64,000 nt of DNA from Nocardioides sp. S5 (GTDB lineage Bacteria; Actinomycetota; Actinomycetes; Propionibacteriales; Nocardioidaceae): positions 992,001 through 1,056,000 of the forward strand of contig NZ_CP022296.1 of the NCBI RefSeq assembly GCF_017310035.1, in the 5' to 3' direction. The number at the start of each line of letters is the position of its first letter. The stretch's first letter is position 1. The position numbers were made by a program, and so were the translations under genes. Shown here piece after piece: positions 43,215 through 54,079 of the stretch. Below the pieces are notes generated by a model. It was not told the origin of the DNA and did not search any database. It saw only the letters and a list, made by a program, of their open reading frames with translations.

Positions 43215-44060
43215 GTGACGGCACAGACCCTGGACGGCGCAGCGACGCTGCGGACCATCAAGGCGGAGCTGGCGCAGCGCGTCGCCGCGCTCAAGGAGCG
43301 GGGGGTCGTCCCCGGCCTCGGCACCGTGCTGGTCGGCGACGACCCCGGCTCGCACTGGTACGTCGGCGCCAAGCACAAGGACTGCGCCGAGATCGGCATC
43401 ACCTCGATCCGGCGCGACCTGCCCGCGACGGCGAGCCAGGCCGAGGTCGAGGCGGTCATCGACGAGCTCAACGCCGACGACGCGTGCACCGGCTTCATCG
43501 TGCAGCAGCCGACCGGCCTCGACGAGTTCGCCCTGCTCTCGCGGGTCGACCCTCACAAGGACGTCGACGGCCTGCACCCGATGAACCTCGGCAAGCTGGT
43601 GCTGGGGGAGGCGGGTCCGCTGCCCTGCACCCCGGTCGGGGCGATCGAGCTGCTGCGCCGCCACGACGTCGCCATCGCCGGCGCCGAGGTGGTCGTGGTC
43701 GGTCGCGGCCTCACCGTCGGGCGTCCCCTGGGCCTGCTGCTGACCCGCCGGTCCGAGAACGCCACCGTCACGCTGTGCCACACCGGCACCGTCGACCTCG
43801 CTGCGCACGTGCGGCGCGCTGACATCGTGATCGCCGCCGCCGGCGTGCCCGGCATCATCACCTCCGACATGGTGAAGCCGGGTGCCGCGGTCCTCGACGT
43901 CGGGGTCTCCCGCGTCGAGGGCAAGGTCACCGGCGACGTGGACCCGGGCGTGTGGGACGTGGCCGGCTGGGTCTCGCCCAACCCCAAGGGCGTGGGGCCC
44001 ATGACGCGAGCGATGCTGCTGAGCAACATCGTCGAGATCGCCGAGAGGTCCGTCGCCTGA
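43215..44060 (+). CDS. folD: Bifunctional methylene-THF dehydrogenase / methenyl-THF cyclohydrolase
   Basis: The 281-residue enzyme makes 10-formyl-tetrahydrofolate from methylene-THF with NADP, the cofactor used by PurN and PurH upstream. Landmarks are [17 protein letters not shown] (active-site Tyr and Lys), [28 protein letters not shown], the Rossmann loop [20 protein letters not shown] and [17 protein letters not shown]. The VQQPTG variant replaces the common VQLPLP. The start is GTG. The next gene begins 1 base after the stop. Confidence 0.95.
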   Translation: MTAQTLDGAATLRTIKAELAQRVAALKERGVVPGLGTVLVGDDPGSHWYVGAKHKDCAEIGITSIRRDLPATASQAEVEAVIDELNADDACTGFIVQQPTGLDEFALLSRVDPHKDVDGLHPMNLGKLVLGEAGPLPCTPVGAIELLRRHDVAIAGAEVVVVGRGLTVGRPLGLLLTRRSENATVTLCHTGTVDLAAHVRRADIVIAAAGVPGIITSDMVKPGAAVLDVGVSRVEGKVTGDVDPGVWDVAGWVSPNPKGVGPMTRAMLLSNIVEIAERSVA

Positions 44061-44061
44061 C

Positions 44062-44421
44062 ATGGGTGAGCCGGACCGCGTCGAGCCGCCCGACTCCGTC
44101 GACCCGGTCTCGGCTGAGCCGGTCGACCCCGACGAACCACGCCGCTACCCCTCCACGCTCGGAGGAGGCTTCTACCTGGTCGTGCTCGGCGTCGTCGGGT
44201 TCGCCCTGGTGCTGGTCTCGCTCGGCGAGTGGCGCAACGGCATCCGTCTGTTCGGCGGCTCGCTGCTCCTCGCCGCCGCCGTACGCCTGGTCCTGCCCAC
44301 CCGCAACGCCGGCATGCTCGCCGTACGCCACAAGGTCCTCGACGCGCTCATCCTGCTCGCGCTCGGTGGCTCGCTGATCTTCCTGGCGGGCTCGATCCCG
44401 GACCAGCCGGGCGCCTTCTAG
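44062..44421 (+). CDS. DUF3017 membrane protein
   Basis: This is a 119-residue protein with an acidic start rich in E/D/P, then three helices (GGFYLVVLGVVGFALVLVSL, FGGSLLLAAAVRLVLP, LDALILLALGGSLIFLAGSI). It matches the actinobacterial DUF3017 family, usually found right after folD. Function is unknown. It is immediately coupled to folD and is followed by the IS30 element, which separates it from mdh. Confidence 0.87.
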   Translation: MGEPDRVEPPDSVDPVSAEPVDPDEPRRYPSTLGGGFYLVVLGVVGFALVLVSLGEWRNGIRLFGGSLLLAAAVRLVLPTRNAGMLAVRHKVLDALILLALGGSLIFLAGSIPDQPGAF

Positions 44422-44476
44422 CGCCGCCGAACGCACGAACGGTGCGTGAGGCAGGTTCCTCGGCGGTGACGTCAAG

Positions 44477-45727
44477 CGGTCGTTGCAACTTTGGTCATGC
44501 TGCTTGTTGCTCGAGTAGTTGATTGAGGGCCTGTGCTGGCGTGCGCATCTCGAGGGTGGGCCGGGGTCTGGCGTTGAGTGAGTCCGACGCCTTTTGGAGG
44601 TCCTCGACAGTGAATTGGCGTAGATCCACGCTCTTGGGGAACCAGTGGCGCAGCAGCCGGTTGGTGTTCTCGTTGGTGCCGCGCTGCCACGGTGAGTGCG
44701 GGTCGCAGAAGTAGACCGGCATCTTCAGGTCGGTCTGGATCCGCGTGTACTGGGTCATTTCGGTGCCGCGGTCCCAGGTCAGCGAGCGACGGAGGTGCTC
44801 GGGCAGTTGACCCATCTCACGGATCATCGCCTCTGCGACTTCCTCGGCTGTGTGGCGCCCGGGCAGGTGCAGCAAGATCGTGAACCGGGTCGAGCGTTCG
44901 ACCAGGGTCCCGATCGCTGAACGGGAGTACGGGCCCACGATGAGGTCGCCTTCCCAGTGCCCAGGCACTGCACGGTCAGCCACCTCGGCCGGCCGGTCGC
45001 TGATGGTGAACGCCTTGCTGTACGGGTTCCCGCTGCCCGGGCCTGCTCGGCCACGGGTACGACGCTTGGCGCGATGGGTGGACAACTGTTTGTGCAGGTC
45101 AGTGCGTAGTTGGCCACGGCCTTGGACGTATAACGCCTGGTAGATCGTCTCGTGGCTCACCCGCTCATTCTGGCCTCCGCCCTCGGCTTTGAGGGTGGCC
45201 GCGATCAACCCGGGCGACCAGCCGGCGTCCATCCAGCCCTCGATGCGCCGACACAGCTCGAGGTTGTCGAGCTTGAACTCCTTGGGCCGACGCCGCGCCC
45301 ACCATGCCTTGAAGTGCGCCACCGCTGCCACGTAGCGGCCGTTGGTGGTCTTGTTGCGAGCCACCTCACGGCTGACGACCGACTTGTCGCGACCCAACGC
45401 CACCGCGATCGTCGTGAGGAAGTCACCACGACCCAGGCCGTACTCGATGACGCGCCGCTCCGGCAGTGTCAGGAACCGTCCCGGCGTCACGTCTACTGCC
45501 GGACCGGCCAGCAGTCCGCCGATCTTGCCCTTGGCAACCTCAACATCCATGCCGACAGCCTGCCGCCACCACCGCGTGGACGAACCGACCCCGGCACCGA
45601 CCTCGATGACCGCGGCTGTCAGCGACAGACCATCGACACAGACCAGCTCATAGAACCGGTCCCGCATCGAAAGATCATGAACGAATCCCATTGCACCGCT
45701 TCCTTTCAAGAAGCGTTGCAACGACCG
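44477..45727. mobile_element. IS30-family insertion sequence
   Basis: A 1251-base element bounded by perfect 13-base inverted repeats, CGGTCGTTGCAAC (44477-44489) and GTTGCAACGACCG (45715-45727), and carrying one intact transposase gene. I find no short direct target duplication at the inner ends. It lies between the convergent DUF3017 and mdh genes, so it interrupts no gene. Confidence 0.85.
44495..45691 (-). CDS. IS30-family transposase
   Basis: The 398-residue transposase has an N-terminal helix-turn-helix (FLTLPERRVIEYGLGRGDFL, then IAVALGRDKSVVSREVARN at about residues 71-110), a second region WSPGLIAATLKAEGG, and the DDE catalytic domain: Asp in GHWEGDLIVG, Asp in LTWDRGTEM and Glu in WQRGTNENTNRLLRHWFPK. 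It cuts and joins the element ends. The frame is intact and the start ATG at 45691 gives the family-length protein. It is likely active, or was recently. Confidence 0.93.
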   Translation of the reverse strand: MGFVHDLSMRDRFYELVCVDGLSLTAAVIEVGAGVGSSTRWWRQAVGMDVEVAKGKIGGLLAGPAVDVTPGRFLTLPERRVIEYGLGRGDFLTTIAVALGRDKSVVSREVARNKTTNGRYVAAVAHFKAWWARRRPKEFKLDNLELCRRIEGWMDAGWSPGLIAATLKAEGGGQNERVSHETIYQALYVQGRGQLRTDLHKQLSTHRAKRRTRGRAGPGSGNPYSKAFTISDRPAEVADRAVPGHWEGDLIVGPYSRSAIGTLVERSTRFTILLHLPGRHTAEEVAEAMIREMGQLPEHLRRSLTWDRGTEMTQYTRIQTDLKMPVYFCDPHSPWQRGTNENTNRLLRHWFPKSVDLRQFTVEDLQKASDSLNARPRPTLEMRTPAQALNQLLEQQAA

Positions 45728-45783
45728 TATGACTTCGCCGGCTGCAGAACCTGTCCCACGCACCGCTCGGATGCGTCAGTGCC

Positions 45784-46770
45784 TCAGATGAGGCCGAGCT
45801 CGGTGACCGCCTGGCGCTCCTCGGCCAGCTCGGCAGTCGAGGCGTCGATGCGCGCACGGGAGAAGTCGTCGATCTCGAGGCCCTCGACGATCGACCAGTC
45901 GCCGCCCGAGGTGGTGACGGGGAACGACGAGATCAGGCCCTCGGGGACGCCATACTCGCCCTGGGACGCCACGGCCATCGAGACCCAGTCGTCGGCGGCG
46001 GAGCCGAAGAGCCAGTCGCGGGCGGCGTCGATGGTGGCGGACGCGGCCGAGGCGGCCGAGGACGAGCCCCGTGCGTCGATGATCGCGGCGCCGCGCTTGG
46101 CGACGGTCGGGATGAAGTCGTTCTCCAGCCACGCCTGGTCGCCGACGAGCTCGGCGGCGTTGCGGCCGCCGACCTCGGCGTGGAAGAGGTCGGGGTACTG
46201 CGTCGCGGAGTGGTTGCCCCAGATCGTCATCTTCTTGATGTCGGTGACGGACGCGCCGGTCTTGGCCGCGAGCTGGCTGATCGCGCGGTTGTGGTCGAGG
46301 CGGGTCAGCGCGGAGAAGCGCTCGCGCGGGATGTCGGGGGCGTTGCTCATCGCGATGAGGGCGTTGGTGTTGGCCGGGTTGCCGGTGACGCCGATGCGCA
46401 CGTCGTCGGCGGCGACCGCGTTGAGGGCCTTGCCCTGGGCGGTGAAGATCGCACCGTTGGCCGAGAGCAGGTCGCCGCGCTCCATGCCCGGGCCGCGCGG
46501 GCGCGCGCCGACGAGCAGGGCGAGGTTGACGCCGTCGAAGATCTTCTCGGCGTCCGCGCCGATCTCCACGCCGGCGAGCTGCGGGAAGGCGCAGTCGTCG
46601 AGCTCCATCACGACGCCCTCGAGCGCCTTGAGGGCGGGCTCGATCTCGAGCAGGCGGAGCTCGATCGGGCGGTCCGCGGCGAGGGCGCCGCTGGCGAGGC
46701 GGAAGAGCAGGCTGTAGCCGATCTGACCGGCGGCGCCGGTGACGGCGACCTTGAGCGGTTCGGAGGTCAC
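45784..46770 (-). CDS. mdh: Malate dehydrogenase
   Basis: This 328-residue NAD-dependent TCA enzyme starts with [20 protein letters not shown] (Rossmann loop, residues 6-25), then the substrate loop [16 protein letters not shown] with the mobile arginines, [25 protein letters not shown] and the catalytic His in [12 protein letters not shown]. It is of the cytosolic/actinobacterial MDH type. The GTG at 46770 with GAGGAG upstream is chosen; the open frame runs to 46968. DUF3017-mdh adjacency is usual in relatives, so the IS30 element was inserted between them. Confidence 0.95.
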   Translation of the reverse strand: MTSEPLKVAVTGAAGQIGYSLLFRLASGALAADRPIELRLLEIEPALKALEGVVMELDDCAFPQLAGVEIGADAEKIFDGVNLALLVGARPRGPGMERGDLLSANGAIFTAQGKALNAVAADDVRIGVTGNPANTNALIAMSNAPDIPRERFSALTRLDHNRAISQLAAKTGASVTDIKKMTIWGNHSATQYPDLFHAEVGGRNAAELVGDQAWLENDFIPTVAKRGAAIIDARGSSSAASAASATIDAARDWLFGSAADDWVSMAVASQGEYGVPEGLISSFPVTTSGGDWSIVEGLEIDDFSRARIDASTAELAEERQAVTELGLI

Positions 46771-46863
46771 GGTGGGTTTCTCCTCGTGAGGTGAGCGCGA
46801 GCGTGGTGTCCCGCTGACGCTAGCAGCGCCGCCGCCGCTGGTGGCGGGCTGGTGCGTGGCTGG

Positions 46864-46869
46864 CATGCT
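46864..46869 (+). promoter_or_regulatory. -10-like hexamer of a probable leaderless promoter
   Basis: CATGCT ends 7 bases before the ATG at 46877. The same hexamer occurs at the GAF-ANTAR gene. Confidence 0.35.
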
Positions 46870-46876
46870 GGCGCCC

Positions 46877-47560
46877 ATGACGAGGCCGCCCGGAGCCGTA
46901 CGCCGCCCGCGGGCCGCAGCAGTGCTGCTGGCCTGCCTTGCGCTCGGACTGTCGGGATGCGCGGGCATCGGCCAGCCGCAGCCCTACGACTCCCCGGGGA
47001 TCAATGGTCTGGTCATCCCGACGCCGACCCCGTCGCCCGGCGACTTCGTCGCACGCGTCGACAACCCGTGGCTCGCGCTCGAGCCCGGCGCCACGTGGCG
47101 CTACGACGTGAGCGAGGACGGGCGCACCCTCGGGACGATCGACGCGGAGGTCCTCGACGGCACCACCGAGATCGCCGGGCTGGAGGCCACCGCCCTGCGG
47201 GTCGTGATGGACCTCGACGGCCCGACCGGCGACGAGACGCGGTTCTACGCCCAGGACGAGGCCGGCAACGTGTGGCTGGTGGGCGTCGACTCGGCCACCG
47301 GGCTGTCGTGGCGGGCCGGGGTCGCCAGCGCCGAGGCCGGCCTGGCCATGCCCGCGGACCCGCGGCTCGGGGACGGCTGGGTGCGGTTCAGCGTGCCGAA
47401 CCTCCTCGAGGCCACCACCCGGGTCGAGGACCAGTCGCCCACGTTGGTGCAGACGCGCGACGAGGCCGGCACCACCACTCGCAACATCTACGAGCGGGGT
47501 GTCGGCCTCGCCAGCGTCGAGGACCTCACCGCCGGGTGGCAGGCGGTCCTGGCGCGCTAG
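46877..47560 (+). CDS. Lipoprotein of unknown function
   Basis: The 227-residue protein has a lipoprotein signal (hydrophobic [14 protein letters not shown], then the Cys of LSGC). The mature part is a beta-rich fold with the segments [59 protein letters not shown] and [11 protein letters not shown]. The pattern of long strands with Trp/Tyr resembles bacterial lipoproteins with an incomplete barrel, but I cannot name the family. An upstream ATG at 46841 is less likely because the hexamer promoter lies after it. Confidence 0.8.
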   Translation: MTRPPGAVRRPRAAAVLLACLALGLSGCAGIGQPQPYDSPGINGLVIPTPTPSPGDFVARVDNPWLALEPGATWRYDVSEDGRTLGTIDAEVLDGTTEIAGLEATALRVVMDLDGPTGDETRFYAQDEAGNVWLVGVDSATGLSWRAGVASAEAGLAMPADPRLGDGWVRFSVPNLLEATTRVEDQSPTLVQTRDEAGTTTRNIYERGVGLASVEDLTAGWQAVLAR

Positions 47561-47581
47561 GTCGGTCGCGGCCGGTCAGGC

Positions 47582-48670
47582 TCAGTCCGGGCGGCGCACC
47601 TGGGTACGGCCGTCGTCGTCGCCGTCGGGGTTGCCCCAGTGGCCGGGAGCGCCCTGGCCGGGCTGCTGCTGCTGCGGCTGCTGCGGAGCACCCCACTGAC
47701 CGGGCTGCGTCGGCGGCTGCTGCTGCGGCACGGGCTGGCCCCACTGGCCGGGCTGCTGCGGTGCCGCCTGCGGCGTGGAGTACGGGTCGGGCTGCTGTTG
47801 CGGCGCGGGCTGGCCCCACTGCTGCTGCGGGGGAGCGCCCCACGCGGCGCCGGGCTGGCCCCAGCCGCCCTGCTGGCCCTGGTTCCACTGGGCCTCGTAG
47901 CTGCCGGGGACGAACTGGTCCTTGCGGCCGCCGCCGAAGTTGAGGCCGGAGCCGGCGACCGGGGCGGAGCCGTGGCCGAAGAGGAGCGGGTAGGTCAGTC
48001 CGGCGATCGCCGCGCCGACGAGCGGGGCCACGACGAAGAGCCAGAGCTGGACGATCGCGTCGGTGCCGGCGAAGACGCCCACGCCGATCGAGCGGGCCGG
48101 GTTGACCGAGGTGCCGGTGAGCGGGATCGCGACGAAGTGGATCATCGCCAGCGCCAGGCCGATCGCGAGCGGACCCATGGCGACGTTGACCTCGTTGCGC
48201 TCGTCGGTGACGGCGAGGATCACCCACAGGAAGATCGCGGTGAGCAGGATCTCCACGAGCAGCGCGGCCCACCAGGCATAGCCGGAACCTGCGTCGCCGA
48301 AGAAGTTCTGCCCCATGTTGCCCTCGGCGCTGAAGCCCTCGAAGCCGTTGCCGAGGCCGAAGAGCATCGCGCCGGCGAGTAGGCCGCCGAGGAGCTGGGC
48401 GGCCATGTAGATGCCGACCTGGTTCCACGGCAGCCGGCCGCCGAGCACGGCGCCCAGCGTCACGGCCGGGTTGAAGTGGCCGCCTGAGATGCGTCCGACG
48501 GCGTACGCCATGACCACCACGGTGAGACCGAAGGTCAGGGCGGTCGCAACGAGGTCGCCACCGCTGTAGACGGCAGCGCCGCAGCCGAAGAACACGAGCA
48601 CGAAGGTGCCCAGCGTCTCCGCGGTGAACTTCTGCCCAGTGGTCGGTGTGGCGTCGACGATGTCGCTCAT
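47582..48670 (-). CDS. Aquaporin / MIP-family channel with a long Gln/Pro/Gly-rich tail
   Basis: The 362-residue protein begins with a standard MIP channel of about 250 residues: ETLGTFVLVFFGCGAAVYSG, first NPA in SGGHFNPAVTLGAVLGGRLP, second in TGTSVNPARSIGVGVFAGTD, six helices and two half-helices. The aromatic/arginine filter looks AqpZ-like (the Arg after the second NPA and a His in AMIHFVAIP), so water is the likely solute. The last 110 residues are a low-complexity tail (QQGGWGQPGAAWGAPPQQQW and similar), cytoplasmic by topology, which is rare in this family. Confidence 0.87.
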   Translation of the reverse strand: MSDIVDATPTTGQKFTAETLGTFVLVFFGCGAAVYSGGDLVATALTFGLTVVVMAYAVGRISGGHFNPAVTLGAVLGGRLPWNQVGIYMAAQLLGGLLAGAMLFGLGNGFEGFSAEGNMGQNFFGDAGSGYAWWAALLVEILLTAIFLWVILAVTDERNEVNVAMGPLAIGLALAMIHFVAIPLTGTSVNPARSIGVGVFAGTDAIVQLWLFVVAPLVGAAIAGLTYPLLFGHGSAPVAGSGLNFGGGRKDQFVPGSYEAQWNQGQQGGWGQPGAAWGAPPQQQWGQPAPQQQPDPYSTPQAAPQQPGQWGQPVPQQQPPTQPGQWGAPQQPQQQQPGQGAPGHWGNPDGDDDGRTQVRRPD

Positions 48671-48728
48671 GGCGAGTCCCCTCCAGAGTCGTGATGGCCG
48701 TACCCCGCGTAGGCCACGCGAAGCCTAG

Positions 48729-51065
<2,337 letters not shown>

Positions 51066-51097
51066 GCCCCTCACACCAGCGCGACCCGCGTCACAGC

Positions 51098-51135
51098 CAG
51101 GACCCCCGGGGAATACTCCTCGGGGGTCCTGTCTT
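51098..51135 (+). terminator. Terminator after icd, close to the MFS start
   Basis: CAGGACCCCCG (51098-51108) and CGGGGGTCCTG (51121-51131) form a perfect 11-base stem with a 12-base loop, followed by TCTT. It ends only about ten bases before the MFS gene, so read-through or attenuation is possible. Confidence 0.7.
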
Positions 51136-51141
51136 GCGCCA

Positions 51142-52383
51142 GTGATGACGACTGCTGCTCCAGCCCCGGCCGAACCCACCCTCGACGACCTCGACGTCCC
51201 GACGGTGACCGCCCGGCACTTCGGTCTCGCCGTCCTGGCGCTGGCCATGGGTGGCTTCGCGATCGGCACGACGGAGTTCGTGACGATGGGGCTGCTGCCC
51301 CAGATCGCCGGCGGTGTCGACGTCTCGATCCCCACCGGAGGCCACGTCATCTCGGCGTACGCCGTGGGCGTGGTCGTGGGTGCCCCGGTGCTCGCCTTCC
51401 TCGGGGCCCGGCTCCCGCGGCGGGCGCTGCTCCTGGCGCTGATGGCCGCCTTCGCGGTCGGCAACAGCGTCAGCGCCCTGGCCACCTCCTACGAGCAGCT
51501 GATGCTCGCGCGCTTCGCCGCCGGCCTGCCCCACGGCGCCTACTTCGGCGTCGCCTCGCTGGTCGCGGCCAGCATGGCCCGCCCCTCGCGCAAGGGCCGA
51601 GCGGTCTCGCAGGTGATGCTCGGGCTCTCGGTCGCCAACGTGCTCGGCGTACCTGCAGCGACGGTGCTCGGCCAGGAGCTCGGGTGGCGTGCGGCCTTCT
51701 GGGCGGCCTCCGGGCTCGCCGTGCTGACGCTGGCCCTGGTCGCGTGGTTCGTCCCCTCGGTGCCGGGTGACACGGACGCGAGCGGGCGTCGTGAGCTCTC
51801 CGCCTTCAAGGTCCCCCAGGTGTGGCTGACCCTGCTGGCCGGGGCGGTGGGCTTCGGCGGCATGTTCGCCGTCTACACCTACATCGCGCCCGTCGTCACC
51901 GACGTCGCGGGACTGGGGGAGCGGTCGGTCGCGATCTTCCTGCTGTCCTTCGGCCTCGGCATGGTCGCCGGCACCTGGCTCGCCGGGATCATGGCCGACT
52001 GGTCGATCTTCCGCTCGCTGATCATCGGCGGCGTGGGCATGGCGGCGGCCCTGCTGGCCTTCTGGGTCGCCGCGCCCCACGGCTGGGCACTGCTGCCCAT
52101 CGTCTTCCTGATCACCACCTTGGGCTCGGTGCTGGTGGTGAACCTCCAGCTGCGCCTGATGGACGTCGCCGGCGACGCGCAGACGCTCGGTGCGGCGATG
52201 AACCACGCCTCGCTCAACATCGCCAACGCGCTCGGCGCCTGGTTGGGCGGCCTCGTCATCGCCGCGGGCTGGGGCCTGCGAGCCCCGGCGCTGGTGGGCC
52301 TCGGGCTCTCCCTGGCCGGAGTGGCGATCCTGCTGCTCTCCGCCACCCTCCACGTGCGTGGCCGCGCCTCGACCTCCGACTGA
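51142..52383 (+). CDS. MFS transporter (DHA1/AraJ-like)
   Basis: This 413-residue protein has 12 transmembrane helices and a DHA1-type N-half: FAIGTTEFVTMGLLPQIAGG (TM1 and loop), YAVGVVVGAPVLAFLGARLP (TM2 and loop 2-3), RFAAGLPHGAYFGVASLVAA, and GLSVANVLGVPAATVLGQEL. The pattern matches sugar/drug exporters such as AraJ or YdhP. The frame opens at a GTG followed directly by an ATG at 51145; either may serve. Substrate unknown. Confidence 0.9.
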   Translation: MMTTAAPAPAEPTLDDLDVPTVTARHFGLAVLALAMGGFAIGTTEFVTMGLLPQIAGGVDVSIPTGGHVISAYAVGVVVGAPVLAFLGARLPRRALLLALMAAFAVGNSVSALATSYEQLMLARFAAGLPHGAYFGVASLVAASMARPSRKGRAVSQVMLGLSVANVLGVPAATVLGQELGWRAAFWAASGLAVLTLALVAWFVPSVPGDTDASGRRELSAFKVPQVWLTLLAGAVGFGGMFAVYTYIAPVVTDVAGLGERSVAIFLLSFGLGMVAGTWLAGIMADWSIFRSLIIGGVGMAAALLAFWVAAPHGWALLPIVFLITTLGSVLVVNLQLRLMDVAGDAQTLGAAMNHASLNIANALGAWLGGLVIAAGWGLRAPALVGLGLSLAGVAILLLSATLHVRGRASTSD

Positions 52384-52490
52384 TTTTCCTTGGAGTTAAC
52401 ACAGTCGGAACTCCTGCGTAAGGCAGACTTGGAACGATCCAACACATGGAGGCGGGGGGTCCGCCCCGAAACTTTTCCGGAGGTGGAGTG

Positions 52491-52649
52491 ATGGACGAGC
52501 ACACGATCGACAACGCGATGGAGCGCCGTCGCGAGCTGCGCGACCGCAACGTGCACGACGTGGTGGAGCTGCTGGAGCGGCGCGAGGAGCTCAAGGGGGT
52601 CTACCCGATGGCCGACCTGGTCGTCGACAACCTCGGCTGGGTGGTCTGA
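52491..52649 (+). CDS. Small charged protein, unknown
   Basis: The 52-residue protein is highly charged and mainly helical (AMERRRELRDRNVHDVVELL, ERREELKGVYPMADLVVDNL), without cysteine or membrane segment. A good ribosome site (CCGGAGG) lies before the ATG. The composition and high-GC third positions suggest a genuine gene; the function is unknown. An inverted GGAGTT / AACTCC pair (52392-52414) and a GGCGG/CCGCC hairpin (52451-52464) lie in its leader. Confidence 0.65.
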   Translation: MDEHTIDNAMERRRELRDRNVHDVVELLERREELKGVYPMADLVVDNLGWVV

Positions 52650-52668
52650 GGCCGCAGCGCCGACGCAG

Positions 52669-52703
52669 CACGAGCCCCGCCCGGGGAGCGGGCGGGGCTC
52701 GTG
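52669..52703. terminator. Strong bidirectional terminator hairpin
   Basis: A perfect 14-base stem, CACGAGCCCCGCCC / GGGCGGGGCTCGTG, with a 7-base loop lies between the convergent small protein and lipase genes. Confidence 0.75.
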
Positions 52704-52722
52704 TCGTCCTGGCGGCGTCGGC

Positions 52723-53991
52723 TCAGATCAGCCAGCAGTTGCTGAGCTGCGGCAGGCCCAGGAACCTCGCCTCGAAGAACGGCAGCGCCTCCGCCGTCTG
52801 GGGCAGGATGCCGCCCACGTGGAGCGGGGCGATGTTGGTGGAGAAGACGACGTTGGCGCCCTTGCCGCACCACGACCTCGCCATCTGCTTGCCCACCGAG
52901 TAGGGGATCACGTCGTCCAGCGCGGAGTGCGTGACCAGCACCGGGACCCTCGGCTTGATCGTCCCGATCCGCTGGGCGGCCACGATCGACCTGAACGGCT
53001 CGGCCGCCATCAGGGTCGACATCGGCTGGCCGTTGTAGCTCAGCGTCGACGACTTCACGAAGGCGTTGTTGAGCAGGTCGAAGACGCACTCGGTCTCGAC
53101 CCGGTCGCTGGTCGCACGACCCGTTGCGTTCAGGTAGGGCGACAGGTCGACGTCGTAGCTCGCCGCGAGGCCGCGCAGCGCGAAGAAGGCGAACGAGGAG
53201 TAGAGCCCGCCGTCGAGGTTGGTGGCGACCTTGGTGAGGTCGGCCGGGACCGCGCCGACCACCGCGCCCCTGAGGCGGAGCTCGGGGGCGTACGTCGGGG
53301 CGAGCTCGACCGCGGACGCCGCGGCGCCACCGCCCTGGGAGTAGCCCATCAGCCCGACCGGGCTGGTGCTGCTCAGCCCGGTGCCGGACAGGCGCTGCGC
53401 GGCGCGTACGACGTCCAGCGTGGCGCGGCCCTGCGAGACGCGGTCCATGTAGGTGTGGAGGCCGACGGTGCCCAGGCCCTCGTAGTCGGGCATCGCCACG
53501 GCGTAGCCGCGCAGCAGCAGCCCCTCGATGCCGATGCCCTCGTACTCGATGCCCTCGGAGAACTGTCGCGACGGGGCGCACCGGTCCGCCATGCCCTGGG
53601 TGCCGGGTGCGTAGCCGATGACCGGGCGGGAGCCGACACCGATCCAGGGGGCGTTCGGCACCAGGACGGTGCCGGAGACCGCGATGGCCCTGCCGGCGCG
53701 GTTGGTGCTCTTGTAGAGCACGCGCTTGGCGTTGCGGACCAGGCTCGTCACGTCGAGCGGGTCGAGCAGGAACGTCATCGCCTCGCTGCGGATCAGCGCG
53801 CCGTTGGCGCTGGGCAGCGAGGCGGGGGTCTCGTAGAACGCGGGCCGCGGCGGCTCCGCGACCGCGGCGTGGGCCGTGGTCGGAGCCAGTGCCCCGGTCA
53901 CGAGCGTGGCGGTCAGGACGGTGAAGAGTGACGCGATCGCGCGTGCCGACCGACCCCGAGCGTGGGTTCGACGGCGAGATGTTGCTGCCAT
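52723..53991 (-). CDS. Secretory lipase (LIP family), signal peptide
   Basis: This 422-residue protein has a twin-basic N-terminus (RRRTHARGRSAR) and a hydrophobic stretch ending in TTAHAAVAE, a likely exported protein. The alpha/beta hydrolase core shows VIGYAPGTQGMADRCAPS (oxyanion region), the nucleophile elbow LMGYSQGGGAAAS (Ser near residue 225), acid VTHSALDDVIPYS and a late histidine in APLHVGGIL, matching fungal- and actinobacterial-type secretory lipases. It should hydrolyse lipids outside the cell. Two Crp-like sites lie at 54041-54079, upstream of a TAGGTT -10 box at 54033-54038. Confidence 0.9.
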   Translation of the reverse strand: MAATSRRRTHARGRSARAIASLFTVLTATLVTGALAPTTAHAAVAEPPRPAFYETPASLPSANGALIRSEAMTFLLDPLDVTSLVRNAKRVLYKSTNRAGRAIAVSGTVLVPNAPWIGVGSRPVIGYAPGTQGMADRCAPSRQFSEGIEYEGIGIEGLLLRGYAVAMPDYEGLGTVGLHTYMDRVSQGRATLDVVRAAQRLSGTGLSSTSPVGLMGYSQGGGAAASAVELAPTYAPELRLRGAVVGAVPADLTKVATNLDGGLYSSFAFFALRGLAASYDVDLSPYLNATGRATSDRVETECVFDLLNNAFVKSSTLSYNGQPMSTLMAAEPFRSIVAAQRIGTIKPRVPVLVTHSALDDVIPYSVGKQMARSWCGKGANVVFSTNIAPLHVGGILPQTAEALPFFEARFLGLPQLSNCWLI

Positions 53992-54040
53992 GGTGGCTTC
54001 CCTCCCGGACCGGACGACCCGGCCTCGAGCGAAACCTACT

Positions 54041-54079
54041 GGTGAGTCACATCACAGCGGGAGTGTGACGTCCGTCACT
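54041..54079. promoter_or_regulatory. Two tandem Crp-like sites upstream of the lipase gene
   Basis: GGTGA-N6-TCACA (54041-54056) and TGTGA-N6-TCACT (54064-54079) each match the Crp consensus at 9 of 10 positions. Centres are 23 bases apart. The distal site overlaps the trpS stop codon. If TAGGTT (54033-54038, minus strand) is the -10 box, the distal site is near -45, close to a class II activator position. Confidence 0.5.

Larger units (their letters stand above)
44431..45776. repeat. Outer imperfect inverted repeat around the IS30 element
   Basis: Left 44431-44489 and right 45715-45776 are inverted copies at roughly three quarters identity, well beyond the 13-base perfect terminal part. 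Shared blocks include CGGTGCGTG.GG.CAGGTTC. Each arm also contains its own ACGCA...TGCGT hairpin. This leaves only 9 bases after DUF3017 and 7 bases before the mdh stop. Either the element is longer than its inner ends suggest, or two inverted terminators flank it. Confidence 0.5.

Noticed and set aside
41253..44063. 936-codon minus-strand open frame over purH and folD
   Set aside because: It is antisense to two well-defined enzymes, with repetitive Val/Asp/Arg/Gly composition typical of shadow frames.
44465..44476. GACGTCAAG beside the IS30 left end as a second copy of the icd palindrome
   Set aside because: Only one half of the palindrome matches and it lies in a convergent region with no promoter role.
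44470..45735. Target-site duplication at the inner IS30 ends
   Set aside because: The bases flanking the 13-base repeats (AAG on the left, TAT on the right) do not match.
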